DNA of 64,000 nucleotides from the NCBI GenBank assembly GCA_900759715.1, contig CAAEXF010000131.1, forward strand, positions 62,001 through 126,000, read 5' to 3'. Shown here in pieces: positions 41,885 to 50,832 of the stretch. Below the pieces are notes generated by a model that ran no database searches, was not told where the DNA came from, and worked only from the letters and a program-made list of their open reading frames with translations. The first letter of the stretch is position 1. Each line of letters opens with the position of its first letter. This DNA comes from Clostridium_AM sp900759715 (lineage in GTDB: Bacteria > Bacillota > Clostridia > Clostridiales > Clostridiaceae). The translations under genes and the position numbers were made by a program.

Positions 41885-43057
41885 TTATGAGAGATAGTCA
41901 ATGCTCACCTGAACGTAGGCCGCTACCCCTATTGGTAGAGCATCTTCATCTACATCAAAATAATTTGAATGGTGTGAATAACAGCAGCCTTTTGCATCAT
42001 TTTTCCCTCCTAGAAGCATCAAGGCACCAGGCACAGATTCCAGGTATTCTGAAAAATCTTCAGAACCCATTATCTTTTCAGTTGCCATAAAACCATCTTC
42101 TCCAACTATCTTTGCAATAGATTTTTTAGTAAACTTAGTGGCTTCATCATCATTAATAGTTACGCCGCAAATGAAGTCATAGTTAAACTCATAATCACAT
42201 CCATAGGCAGTACATATATTTTTTACTACTTTTTCAATCCATACTGGCATATTTTTTCTGCAGTAAGAGCTGAAAGCTCTATTCATTCCTTCTATTTTTG
42301 TAGAGCCTGGAGTTACATTAAACCTCTCTCCGCCCTTTATTGTGCCTATATTTATTACTATTGGCGATCTCACATCATTTACTCTGCTGACTATAGTTTG
42401 GATGCCATTAATTACTGAAGCAGCACATACAATTGAGTCTACCCCCTGCCACGGTGCTGAACCATGGCTTGATTTTCCTTTAATTTCAAGATCCCATATA
42501 TCACCTGAGGCCATTAAAGGACCTTCTTGAAGTATTACCTTTCCAATAGGAGTATCTGCCCAGATGTGCATACCAAAAATGAAATCCACATCTGGATTTT
42601 TTAAGGCACCTTCTTCTATGATTTTTTTTGCACCAGCAGCGACTTCTTCAGCTGGTTGAAAAATAAACTTAACTGTTCCTTTTAAACTATCTTTCATTCC
42701 AGATAAAACCTTTGCTGCTCCTAAAAGCATTGCAGTATGACAATCGTGTCCGCAGGCATGCATGAATCCTGGGTTTTCTGAAGAAAAGGACAATCCTGTC
42801 TCCTCTGTTATAGAAAGAGCATCCATATCCGCTCTTAATGCTATAACCTTTCCTTTTGTATTACCTTCTAATATTCCCACCACACCGGTTTCCCCTAGGC
42901 TTTCTACTTTAATCCCCATTTTTGAAAGCTCTTCTTTCACTCTTTGTGAAGTTCTATACTCTTTAAAAGATGGCTCTGGCTGTCTATGAAAATCTCTTCT
43001 AAGTTCAACCACATAATCCTGTATTTTCTTAGCTTTTTCTAATATATTAACACTCAT
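41885..43057 (-). CDS. M20-family amidohydrolase (hippurate hydrolase / N-acyl-amino-acid deacylase type)
   Basis: 390 residues from ATG 43057 (TTAGGAGTG upstream; three more residues would lack a site). RRDFHRQPEPSFKE, metal ligands in MHACGHDCHTAMLLG (about 98-112), PAEEVAAGAKKII and a C-terminal MGSEDFSEYLE are the M20D signatures. It cleaves N-acyl amino acids or similar amides. It follows a transporter gene by 12 bp; together they look like uptake and hydrolysis of an acylated compound under sigma-54 control. Confidence 0.92.
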   Translation of the reverse strand: MSVNILEKAKKIQDYVVELRRDFHRQPEPSFKEYRTSQRVKEELSKMGIKVESLGETGVVGILEGNTKGKVIALRADMDALSITEETGLSFSSENPGFMHACGHDCHTAMLLGAAKVLSGMKDSLKGTVKFIFQPAEEVAAGAKKIIEEGALKNPDVDFIFGMHIWADTPIGKVILQEGPLMASGDIWDLEIKGKSSHGSAPWQGVDSIVCAASVINGIQTIVSRVNDVRSPIVINIGTIKGGERFNVTPGSTKIEGMNRAFSSYCRKNMPVWIEKVVKNICTAYGCDYEFNYDFICGVTINDDEATKFTKKSIAKIVGEDGFMATEKIMGSEDFSEYLESVPGALMLLGGKNDAKGCCYSHHSNYFDVDEDALPIGVAAYVQVSIDYLS

Positions 43058-43078
43058 TTTTAACACTCCTAACTTAAA

Positions 43079-44278
43079 TTATAGTAACTTCAAGAATATA
43101 CTTGCTATTATAACGGATGCTATTGATACAGTTGCAAAGCCTCCTACCAGCATTCTCGGAAGAAGAATATCCACCAAATAAAGTCTTTCTTCTTCAGTAT
43201 TGCTTACTGACTTACAAACCTCATGAGTTATAATATAATCTGCAGGGAACCCAAAAAGAGAGGTAAGTGCACAGGCAAAGCCCATCTCTTTTGTAAATCC
43301 TAAGAATTTACCAACTATCATAGACATTATAAACATACCAAAAATGCCTAAGATTATTAAACTAATAATAGGAATTAATATTTTTGCTAATTGACTTGGT
43401 CCCACACCAGAAAGTCCTGAGAAAACGTATGCTAAAAGACCGGAGATAAGCCAATTAAATGCTCCCGCTTTAACAAGGGCAGTTTCTTCAAGAAATCCAA
43501 TTTCACAAAATATAACACCAAAAACTAAGCATATGATGTACTGGTTAACAGCACCTCCTGTAAGGTTTGATACAAAGCTTGCCAAAATACCTACTATCAT
43601 AACTTTAAATAATATTATTGCTGAAGACTGATATTCTTCTGGTAAAGGTGGAATCAATTTTTTCTTTATATTTTCTGCATTCTCAGTTTCTAAAGCTTGA
43701 CTACTTTTCAATTCCTTTTCATCTGGCCCATTCTTTCTAAAGCTATCTAACACTCTTCTTCCTTCTCTTTTTAAACACCAGGAAGTAAGTGGGTATCCAA
43801 AGAAACTATGAGTTATAAACATTGCTATTGGAAGAGCTGCTAATGCCGTAATTCCCTTAGCCTTTAAGCCCTCTGACATTAATAAAGCTGCTACAATTCC
43901 ACCGGTTAATGGAGGCGTTGCTGCTACTACCGTATGCCAGTCAAAAAATATTCTTCCTACAGTCATTGTCATAAAAACGGTACCGCATATACCAAGTACC
44001 GCAACGGCTACTGCTTTCCACTGCTCTATGAGCTTTTTAAGACTCATCAATGTTCCAAGATGAACAAGAAGTAAACTCATACAAACCTGCACAAAGTTTG
44101 CTCCGAAGGATGCTTGAGCAACAACATCTTTAGGCACAAAGGTCCAAAAACCTAATAAGAACAACACTGCAGAAACAAAAACCGATGGTACATAAGCTTT
44201 TGTTTTAATAGAAATAATCTCCCCTATCAGCAAAAACCCCATTACTATGAGGAAACATTGAATAGCATTAAATTTCAT
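43079..44278 (-). CDS. Putative multi-pass transporter of the hydrolase operon
   Basis: 399 residues with about ten hydrophobic segments in two halves, each with a conserved Gly/Pro-rich segment (VVAATPPLTGGIVAALLMSEG and LTSLFGFPADYIITHEV), and a hydrophilic cytoplasmic loop around residues 170-210. The two-fold layout recalls glutamate:sodium (ESS) and related carboxylate carriers, but I cannot fix the family. First gene of the operon; its promoter is of the -24/-12 type. The cargo is probably the substrate of the M20 hydrolase. Confidence 0.75.
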   Translation of the reverse strand: MKFNAIQCFLIVMGFLLIGEIISIKTKAYVPSVFVSAVLFLLGFWTFVPKDVVAQASFGANFVQVCMSLLLVHLGTLMSLKKLIEQWKAVAVAVLGICGTVFMTMTVGRIFFDWHTVVAATPPLTGGIVAALLMSEGLKAKGITALAALPIAMFITHSFFGYPLTSWCLKREGRRVLDSFRKNGPDEKELKSSQALETENAENIKKKLIPPLPEEYQSSAIILFKVMIVGILASFVSNLTGGAVNQYIICLVFGVIFCEIGFLEETALVKAGAFNWLISGLLAYVFSGLSGVGPSQLAKILIPIISLIILGIFGMFIMSMIVGKFLGFTKEMGFACALTSLFGFPADYIITHEVCKSVSNTEEERLYLVDILLPRMLVGGFATVSIASVIIASIFLKLL

Positions 44279-44326
44279 AAGTAATACCCCCTTTTATAAA
44301 GTTGAAACTTTTCAATGCTAAATAAG

Positions 44327-44342
44327 AGCAACTATTATGCCA
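44327..44342 (-). promoter_or_regulatory. Sigma-54 promoter (-24/-12) of the transporter/M20 operon
   Basis: On the minus strand TGGCATAATAGTTGCT is an exact match to TGGCAYR-N4-TTGCW, with a predicted start near 44316 and a leader of about 38 nt. Activator sites lie 100-150 bp upstream. Confidence 0.88.
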
Positions 44343-44439
44343 ATCTTATAATCAATGTAAAATTACAAATAAAATAAGCAGATGAACTTTTAATTCACCT
44401 GCTCAGTAAAGTCTAATATAAAGTTTACTTATAAAAATC

Positions 44440-44454
44440 GTATAATTTTGTTAC
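44440..44454. promoter_or_regulatory. Degenerate upstream activator site
   Basis: GTATAATTTTGTTAC keeps the right half (TGTTAC) of the 15-bp palindrome found before the CoA-transferase operon and 13 of its 15 positions. Confidence 0.55.
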
Positions 44455-44473
44455 AGTTTTAAAGCTCTACTTT

Positions 44474-44488
44474 GTAACAATATGTTAC
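44474..44488. promoter_or_regulatory. Upstream activator site, perfect palindrome
   Basis: GTAACAATATGTTAC has the same 6-bp arms as the site at 15568, about 140 bp upstream of the -24 element of the M20 operon. Confidence 0.8.
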
Positions 44489-44520
44489 TACATTATTGGA
44501 AAAGTGAGCGATACGATAGT

Positions 44521-44550
44521 CGCTTGCACAAAATTCGATGGGAATGTTAG
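44521..44550. repeat. Diverged copy of part of the 33543-33741 element
   Basis: CGCTTGCACAAAATTCGATG (44521-44540) and GGAATGTTAG (44541-44550) match 33707-33736 at most positions, keeping CGATGGGA and TTAG exactly. It lies between the MCP-like gene and the sigma-54 activator sites. Confidence 0.55.
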
Positions 44551-44560
44551 CAATTTATAA

Positions 44561-45712
44561 CTAAAGTTTTTGTGAGATTTTATTTAACTCCTCTGTTAGG
44601 CTACTGATTTCTTCAATACTTGCAGTAATTTCTTCCGTGGCAGCAGATTGTTCTTCACTTGCCTGAAGGGTAATTTCACTTATTTGGCTAGTATCATCTA
44701 CTTTATTTTTTATGTTTTCTGTTAAATTTTTAATCTTAGGCACAGAACTTTTTATTTGACTTGACAATTTCCTTATTTCATTTGCAACTACTGAGAATCC
44801 CCTACCTGAATCTCCAGCTCTAGCAGCTTCAATAGCAGCATTTAAGCCTAACATATTGGTTTTTTCAGCAATTTCTCTAATAAATGTTAAGACCGTATTT
44901 ATCTCATCAGAAAACTTATTTACTTCTTTTAAAGCAGTGTTAAGTTCTCGCTCATTACTGTGAATTTGAGCTGCAGAAGAGGCTAACTCTTCGATCGCTG
45001 CAGACACCCCTCCTAAACTATCGTCTACGTTATTTGACATTTCTCTCAATTGAAAAGCAACACCCTTTGGTATAACCATCCCAAAAGTTCCAACAACCAC
45101 ATCTGCATTGTCTTCATCAAACATCGGATGGTTCAAAATTAATACTGGCACTCCATATCGACTTGCATCAACTTCTTCAACTGAAATATTCTTACTTTTT
45201 ATAGTTTTTGATGCAATATCACTTTCCTTTAGCTCATATCCAACTGTAACATTTGGAATATCAAACTCTTTAGATCCTTGTCTGTTTATTATTTTATGTA
45301 AATCAGTAACATACAATAAAACACCCTCTGGAAACATTTCAGAAAGAATAGGTGCGAACTCATCAAATGCAGCAGCAACTGGATGCAGCCTTGGATATAC
45401 TATTGTTACAGCACCGGTAACTATCCCTGCTTCGTCTACTACAGGCATAGAAGTAGCAATTATACGTGTACCATATACTGATCTTGGAATTTTCATTGTT
45501 AATGCTTTTTTTTCATTAATAGCCTTTAGTGTACAACTTTGAGCGTTAAGTTTTTGTCCAACTTCAAGTGCCTTAATCCTAAAATTATGGGAAGCCAAAC
45601 TCCAAACAATTGTATCTCCTTCTGCCAAGAAATATATAGCACCTCCTGAGATTTGATCAATCTGCATTTCAGCAATCATTTTAAATGTTTTTACTTCTGT
45701 TGTCGTCATCAT
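44561..45712 (-). CDS. Soluble methyl-accepting chemotaxis-like signalling protein
   Basis: 383 residues without any membrane segment. The N-terminal 200 residues look like a PAS-type cytoplasmic sensor (GGAIYFLAEGDTIVWSLASH, GIVTGAVTIVYPRLHPVAAA). The C-terminal third is a shortened MCP signalling helix pair with EKTNMLGLNAAIEAARAGDS and GFSVVANEIRKLS. It could feed an intracellular cue into a CheA pathway such as the one at 24515-33205 or a flagellar one elsewhere. A GAGGAG lies rather far (13 nt) from the ATG. Divergent from a large HTH gene. Confidence 0.88.
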   Translation of the reverse strand: MMTTTEVKTFKMIAEMQIDQISGGAIYFLAEGDTIVWSLASHNFRIKALEVGQKLNAQSCTLKAINEKKALTMKIPRSVYGTRIIATSMPVVDEAGIVTGAVTIVYPRLHPVAAAFDEFAPILSEMFPEGVLLYVTDLHKIINRQGSKEFDIPNVTVGYELKESDIASKTIKSKNISVEEVDASRYGVPVLILNHPMFDEDNADVVVGTFGMVIPKGVAFQLREMSNNVDDSLGGVSAAIEELASSAAQIHSNERELNTALKEVNKFSDEINTVLTFIREIAEKTNMLGLNAAIEAARAGDSGRGFSVVANEIRKLSSQIKSSVPKIKNLTENIKNKVDDTSQISEITLQASEEQSAATEEITASIEEISSLTEELNKISQKL

Positions 45713-45852
45713 ATTATATAATCAGCTCCTCAAGTCTATTTTTTCCGCATAACTTTTGGTTTTATTATTTTTATATTCTTTTATTTCGACTTATTCTTTT
45801 ATTTTAAATTATAAATTGCAAAATTTTTCAATTCAATAAATAAGTGTTAAAC

Positions 45853-45895
45853 GTCAATAAAGTGTCATTGACTTTTTGCAAGTCAATTGGTCAAA
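45853..45895. promoter_or_regulatory. Array of GTCAA half-sites (operator cluster)
   Basis: GTCAAT (45853), ATTGAC (45867), GTCAAT (45882) and GTCAAA (45890) alternate in the divergent region. The middle two form an 8-bp-arm palindrome (45867-45887). They lie just upstream of the -35 of the HTH gene, so an autoregulatory operator is plausible. Confidence 0.6.
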
Positions 45896-45905
45896 TTGCA
45901 TTTAG

Positions 45906-45934
45906 TTGATATATACATAACTTTCCTTTATAAT
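45906..45934 (+). promoter_or_regulatory. Promoter of the large HTH gene
   Basis: TTGATA (45906-45911) and TATAAT (45929-45934) are separated by 17 bp, a near-consensus sigma-A promoter 47 bp before the start codon. Confidence 0.8.
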
Positions 45935-45981
45935 TAATAAAAAACGTTTTCTCTTACAAAATAATTCGTAAAGGTGATTTT

Positions 45982-47619
45982 ATGCAAAATAGTTGGGACT
46001 TTAGTATGTGTATCTCTACATTACTTAATATTTTAGACATTAGGAGTAATAAATTAGCTAAAGCTATCAATGTAGATCCTTCTTTAATAAGTAGATGGAA
46101 GACAGGTAAAAGAAAAATATCCCATGAATCTAATCATTTGAAAGCAATGGCAGATTACTTTTCCAGTAAAATTCTTAATGACTATCAAAAAACAAGTATT
46201 ATAAATATTGCAAGTAAGTTTAACTTACCAATTAGTGTAGAATGCTCTAACAATATAAAAGAATACATATACATTCTTCTGATTTCATCTCTGCAAAGTT
46301 CAAAAAATGAGCAGGTTAAAAATAACAATTTAGAAACTTCTAATATCAATGATATGGTAAATTCAAACTTTAATAATAACACTTTCCATAATGAAAACAT
46401 TTGTTATCCAAACCATATGATAGATAACAAATCTGCATGCTTACAACAATACTCTTTTACTGAGACTGGATATATTAGTAATTTTGAAATGATAATAGGT
46501 CACAGCAATGTAATAAATGCTGGAATAAACCTTTTAAAATCTCTTCCTAAGAAACCTGATTATATAAAGGAGTCTATTTTAATAACATTTCTAACTGAGT
46601 TAGACTCATTTTCTAACTTTGAAAGTACAAATCTTGAATGGCATAATGCCCTATTAGATGCACAATCAAAGGGTTGGTCTATTAATAAACTTATGAACAT
46701 AAATGAAAATATAAATAGAAATATGAAAATAATAAATGAAGTTCTAGTAAACATAATGTCTAAAAAATATCATCCCTATTATTTAAATAAATATGATTCT
46801 ATAATAAAACTTAGAGAATTTATTATGATTCCTTCAATTGGTATCTTAGTATGTTTGTGCAGTGGTAATGCCGATAGAATTGATTCTGCTTTTCTTATTA
46901 GAGATGAACAAGCATTAAGAGCTTTAAAAGGTGCCCTTGACCTTTGTAGTAATTATACTAAACCTTTGATAACTAATAGATTTACTGAACAAAATGTAGG
47001 CTTATTAACTGAAATTGCAAATTCCGAGGAGTTAAGTGGTGACAGATTCACCTTTAATTTTTGCCTAAATTATATAATAATTCCATTAGAACTTATAGAA
47101 AAGTTTTCATTCTCAACTAAAGAGAAAATGCCCGATAATAAGGTTTTTAAAAGAGATTACCAATATAAAAGAATGAAAAAAGCTTTCGATAAGCAAATTA
47201 AAAATTACAAGTTTCTTGACATATATTCAAAAAGTTCTATTGAAAATCTTATTAAAATCAGCAAAAGCCCTTTAACTCAAATTGAACCTTCTGATATACT
47301 TGAGCTTTTTGAAAACATTATATATATGTTAAAAAAATATGATAACTACAACATTGGATTGTTAAATAGTTCTAACCTAAGAACCTTAAGTAATTTTTCA
47401 TGTATGATAAAGGATTCAAATGTTATACTTACTAATTATTCTGATAGAAGCAAAAAGATTATCAATAAATCCTGGGTATCAATTTCTGAGCCTAATATAG
47501 TAAACACTTTTAAAAACTATTTTGAAGACTTATGGGATCAAATTGCTCCAATAAATAAAGAAAAAGAATCCGTCATTTCATGGTTTGAGTCTCAAATGAA
47601 AGGACTAAATAATCTATAA
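45982..47619 (+). CDS. Large protein with N-terminal XRE-type helix-turn-helix, otherwise unknown
   Basis: 545 residues. The first 60 contain an HTH (NKLAKAINVDPSLISRWKTG, then KRKISHESNHLKAMADYF). The remaining 480 residues are Asn-rich and helical (e.g. ADRIDSAFLIRDEQALRALKG) and match no family I know; no TPR pattern or enzyme motif is evident. AAAGGTG precedes the ATG. It diverges from the soluble MCP-like gene over an operator-like array, so it may regulate it. A terminator follows. Confidence 0.75.
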   Translation: MQNSWDFSMCISTLLNILDIRSNKLAKAINVDPSLISRWKTGKRKISHESNHLKAMADYFSSKILNDYQKTSIINIASKFNLPISVECSNNIKEYIYILLISSLQSSKNEQVKNNNLETSNINDMVNSNFNNNTFHNENICYPNHMIDNKSACLQQYSFTETGYISNFEMIIGHSNVINAGINLLKSLPKKPDYIKESILITFLTELDSFSNFESTNLEWHNALLDAQSKGWSINKLMNINENINRNMKIINEVLVNIMSKKYHPYYLNKYDSIIKLREFIMIPSIGILVCLCSGNADRIDSAFLIRDEQALRALKGALDLCSNYTKPLITNRFTEQNVGLLTEIANSEELSGDRFTFNFCLNYIIIPLELIEKFSFSTKEKMPDNKVFKRDYQYKRMKKAFDKQIKNYKFLDIYSKSSIENLIKISKSPLTQIEPSDILELFENIIYMLKKYDNYNIGLLNSSNLRTLSNFSCMIKDSNVILTNYSDRSKKIINKSWVSISEPNIVNTFKNYFEDLWDQIAPINKEKESVISWFESQMKGLNNL

Positions 47620-47633
47620 AGTTTTATCAAAAT

Positions 47634-47672
47634 AAGGTCGTATGGAGTTTTTCAATACGACCTTTTATTTTT
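47634..47672 (+). terminator. Intrinsic terminator of the large HTH gene
   Basis: A 10-bp stem AAGGTCGTAT/ATACGACCTT (47634-47643 with 47655-47664) is followed by TTATTTTT. Confidence 0.85.
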
Positions 47673-47754
47673 AAATAGAAATATTTTATTTTTATCCTAA
47701 AAAATGAACTTTTATCATAGGTTAATACTCTTATATATAGAATCGAGGTGCTAA

Positions 47755-48270
47755 ATGGATATAGAAGTTTTAATCAAAAAGGCAAAACAAGGTGATAAAG
47801 AAGCTTTAGTGCAGCTTATAATGGCGCAAAAGAGGGATTTTTATAAACTTGCTTATTTATATATGAAAAATGAAGAAGATGCTTTAGATGCCCTGCAGGA
47901 CACCATTATAATCTTGTATGAAAATATACACAAACTAAAAAATCATGATGCTTTTTACAGCTGGAGTAAAACCATTTTAGTAAACTGCTGCAAAAAACTT
48001 TTAAGAGAAAATAAAAAAATAGTTCCCTTAGCTTCTGTTAAAGAAGATTCTTATGAGGAAGGTTTTGATAAAAAAAATGAACAGATTGTACTACAGAAGC
48101 ATTTATCAAATCTAAAAGAAAAGTATCAAGAGGTAATTAAGCTTCATTATTTCTTAGACTTAGATAATGAAACCATAGCAAAAATACTTAATATACCTAT
48201 CGGAACAGTAAAATCTCGTATATTTAATGGTATCAAAAAACTGAAAGAGAGCTTGAGAGGTGAAGAATAG
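47755..48270 (+). CDS. RNA polymerase sigma factor, ECF subfamily
   Basis: 171 residues with region 2 (KLAYLYMKNEEDALDALQDT, about 36-55) and region 4 (QEVIKLHYFLDLDNETIAKI, IPIGTVKSRIFNGIKKLK). It is of the SigV/SigW-like Firmicutes type and directs a stress or envelope regulon. GAGGTG precedes the ATG. Its stop codon shares a base with the start of the next gene, which encodes its likely anti-sigma factor. Confidence 0.93.
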   Translation: MDIEVLIKKAKQGDKEALVQLIMAQKRDFYKLAYLYMKNEEDALDALQDTIIILYENIHKLKNHDAFYSWSKTILVNCCKKLLRENKKIVPLASVKEDSYEEGFDKKNEQIVLQKHLSNLKEKYQEVIKLHYFLDLDNETIAKILNIPIGTVKSRIFNGIKKLKESLRGEE

Positions 48271-49571
48271 TGGATAATATTGAAAACTTATTGAGCAAAA
48301 ATAAACTAGAACTTGATGAACTAGAAGTTCCTGAAGCTTTAGAAAACAAATTAAGAACTGCACTTGATGGTAATAATAAAAAAACAAAAATTGGTAGAAG
48401 TTTTAAAATAAAAGCAGCTGCTGTTTTTATTTGTTTAATATTAATAGGATACAATTTTAGTACCTTAGGCTATTATGCTGAAAAACTTACAGGCTATGAT
48501 AAAGTAATGGATGCAAACTTAAAAAAGCTAAATGAACTAGGAAAAGGTCAAACTATAGGTAAGAGCTTCACCTTTAAAAATGGTTTAATCTTCACCCTAG
48601 ATGGAATTATGATGGATGACAATAAACTTTTAGCCTTTTATACACTAAGAAACCATAATGGAAATATTGAAAATGCATCAATTGATCCCGCTCTTATAGA
48701 CTTAAAGGGAAAATTCAAGGATTATACCTCCGATAGTTCTTATGGAAATATCAATGATACAAGAACAGAAATAAAGTATATTTCTACCTTTGAACCTCCT
48801 TATAGATTTGATAAAGATTTAGTTTTAAATGTAGTTTCTAAAAAAAATAATCAAAGTGAAGCTGGTAAAATTTCTTTTACATTAGATAAAAGTAAAGCTA
48901 TGGGACACAGTACAAAAAAATTCCTGCATAAAAATATCAAAACAGATGACATAAATCTTCGTTTTGAATATATTTGTGCTTCACCTACAACTACAGTAGT
49001 TAAAGGAAAAATTGAAAATATACTAGAATTAGCTATGGATAGAATCCAAGGCATTAAATTTTCACCTAGCAGCTTAGATATAAAATTAATTGCTGACGGA
49101 AAGATTATAGAAAATCAACAGTCAGAGCTTGCTTCAAATATTGATGGAGTTACTTTTAAGTATAACTTTGATCCTTTGCCACCTAATTATAAAAAGCTTC
49201 AAATTCAATTTTCAAGCTTAACCTCTGAGCATATTATAAATAAAAATTTTAAGCTGAAAAAAGATATGAAAAATGAAAATATTAATATAGAAGATAAAAA
49301 TATAGAAATAAAAAAAGTATATGAAGCTAATGGGAATACTTATGTTACATTAGCCTCAGAATCAGATGTAATTTTAACAAAGGTAAATATGCTAATAGAT
49401 GGGAAAATAGTGGGACTTAACAAAACAATTTCAGAGAATACTAATAAAAACTCTAATATAAACACTAGAACCCTAGAATTTATCGGAACAGGTAACAATT
49501 TAGAGCTAAGTATTCAACGTATGCTTTATAGAAAAAATTATAATGAAGTTGTAGATATAATTTCAAATTAA
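48270..49571 (+). CDS. DUF4179-domain transmembrane anti-sigma factor
   Basis: 433 residues from GTG 48270. A cytoplasmic N-terminus (about 1-45), one membrane segment (AAAVFICLILIGYNFSTLGY, about 48-67) and an extracellular DUF4179 domain (KSFTFKNGLIFTLDGIMMDD, LLAFYTLRNHNG) with a long beta-rich tail. In Firmicutes such genes follow ECF sigma genes and hold the sigma factor at the membrane. The one-base overlap supports that role; the inducing signal is unknown. Confidence 0.9.
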   Translation: MDNIENLLSKNKLELDELEVPEALENKLRTALDGNNKKTKIGRSFKIKAAAVFICLILIGYNFSTLGYYAEKLTGYDKVMDANLKKLNELGKGQTIGKSFTFKNGLIFTLDGIMMDDNKLLAFYTLRNHNGNIENASIDPALIDLKGKFKDYTSDSSYGNINDTRTEIKYISTFEPPYRFDKDLVLNVVSKKNNQSEAGKISFTLDKSKAMGHSTKKFLHKNIKTDDINLRFEYICASPTTTVVKGKIENILELAMDRIQGIKFSPSSLDIKLIADGKIIENQQSELASNIDGVTFKYNFDPLPPNYKKLQIQFSSLTSEHIINKNFKLKKDMKNENINIEDKNIEIKKVYEANGNTYVTLASESDVILTKVNMLIDGKIVGLNKTISENTNKNSNINTRTLEFIGTGNNLELSIQRMLYRKNYNEVVDIISN

Positions 49572-49617
49572 TCTATAGTATAATTTAACTATTATAGTTT
49601 AACGGGGGAAAATTTAT

Positions 49618-50727
49618 ATGAAAACAAATATCTATAAAAACTTGCTAGAAGAAATTAATGCTGGAAAAAGGGCAATTGTAGTTACGATCTTAGATAACAG
49701 TCACAATAATATAAGTTCTTCTCAAAACAAAATTCTTTTTACACAGGAAAGTTTACTTGAGTACAGTAAAACATCTAATTTTGATGAAATAATCTATGAA
49801 AAAGCTAAATACGCCTTAGAAACTGGTAATCTTCAATTTATTAAAATTTCTGAGGAAAAAACATATTTAATTGAACCCTATTTTCCTGAACCTAATTTAA
49901 TAGTTTTAGGTGGTGGGCATATTGCTAAGCCTTTAGTTGAATTTGGTGCTAAAGCAGGATTTTCAGTTACTGTTATTGATGATAGACCGTCCTTTGCAAA
50001 TAAACAGAGGTTTCCTGATGCTGAAAATGTAATTTGTGAAAGCTTTGAAAAGTGCTTTGATCTCATTAACTTAAATGAGTCTTCTTTTGTTGTTATTGTA
50101 ACTAGGGGTCATAGACATGACATGTATTGTCTTAGACAAACCTTGAAATACAGCACTTCCTATGTTGGAATGATCGGTTCAAAGCGCCGTGTTAAAGGGG
50201 TTATGGATCAATTACTAAGTGAAGGTTATTCTGAGGAAAAGCTAAGTAAAGTTAATGCTCCTATAGGTCTTGATATTGGTGCAGTTACACCTGAGGAAAT
50301 AGCCTTTTCCATTATATCTCAGGTTATTCAATATAGAAGACTTGTTGACAGAAGCACAGGTCTTATGAAAACCTCAAAAACCAATTGGCCTGAGTTTGAC
50401 AGAGATGTATTAACAAAGCTCAGCGAAGAAGAAAATACACCAAAGGCAGTGATCACAATCGTTTCTACTAAAGGCTCTGTACCAAGAAAAGAAGGAGCAA
50501 AAATGCTTGTAGGTTCTCAGGGTGAAATTTTAGGTAGCATTGGAGGCGGCTGTAGCGAAGGTGAGGTAATAAATACTGCTCGATATATGCTTAGAAACAA
50601 CATTGCATATCAAACTGAAAAAATAGATATGACAGGGGATGTTGCGGAAGAAGCAGGCATGGTATGCGGCGGAATCATGAATGTAGTTATAGAGCGCTTT
50701 GATTTTTTAAACACTAGAATCATTTAA
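49618..50727 (+). CDS. XdhC/CoxI-family protein with a C-terminal CoxI domain
   Basis: 369 residues. A Rossmann core (LIVLGGGHIAKPLVEFGAKA, about 95-114; YVGMIGSKRR) is followed by a full XdhC_CoxI module at the C-terminus (TKGSVPRKEGAKMLVG, SIGGGCSEGEV, CGG). In most XdhC proteins the CoxI module comes first; here the N-terminal 90 residues are a much-reduced version of it. Family members deliver sulfurated molybdenum cofactor to hydroxylases such as xanthine dehydrogenase. No hydroxylase gene adjoins in the window. Confidence 0.88.
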   Translation: MKTNIYKNLLEEINAGKRAIVVTILDNSHNNISSSQNKILFTQESLLEYSKTSNFDEIIYEKAKYALETGNLQFIKISEEKTYLIEPYFPEPNLIVLGGGHIAKPLVEFGAKAGFSVTVIDDRPSFANKQRFPDAENVICESFEKCFDLINLNESSFVVIVTRGHRHDMYCLRQTLKYSTSYVGMIGSKRRVKGVMDQLLSEGYSEEKLSKVNAPIGLDIGAVTPEEIAFSIISQVIQYRRLVDRSTGLMKTSKTNWPEFDRDVLTKLSEEENTPKAVITIVSTKGSVPRKEGAKMLVGSQGEILGSIGGGCSEGEVINTARYMLRNNIAYQTEKIDMTGDVAEEAGMVCGGIMNVVIERFDFLNTRII

Positions 50728-50740
50728 TATTATGAAAAAT

Positions 50741-50778
50741 AAAAAACTAACCCTTATGTTTTAAAACATAGGGGTTAG
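50741..50778 (-). terminator. Terminator of the ethanolamine operon
   Basis: On the minus strand a 16-bp stem (50763-50778 with 50747-50762, one G-U pair) is followed by TTTTTTATTTTTC, 55 bases after the eutQ stop codon. Confidence 0.88.
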
Positions 50779-50789
50779 TATGCAATCTG

Positions 50790-50825
50790 AACTCATCATA
50801 TTAACTTAATGATGGGTTTTTATTT
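50790..50825 (+). terminator. Terminator of the XdhC-family gene
   Basis: A 9-bp stem (50790-50798 with 50810-50818, one G-U pair) is followed by TTTTTATTTA. It lies inside the 3' region of the convergent eut operon, and the two terminators overlap each other's transcripts. Confidence 0.82.
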
Positions 50826-50832
50826 ATTAGTT

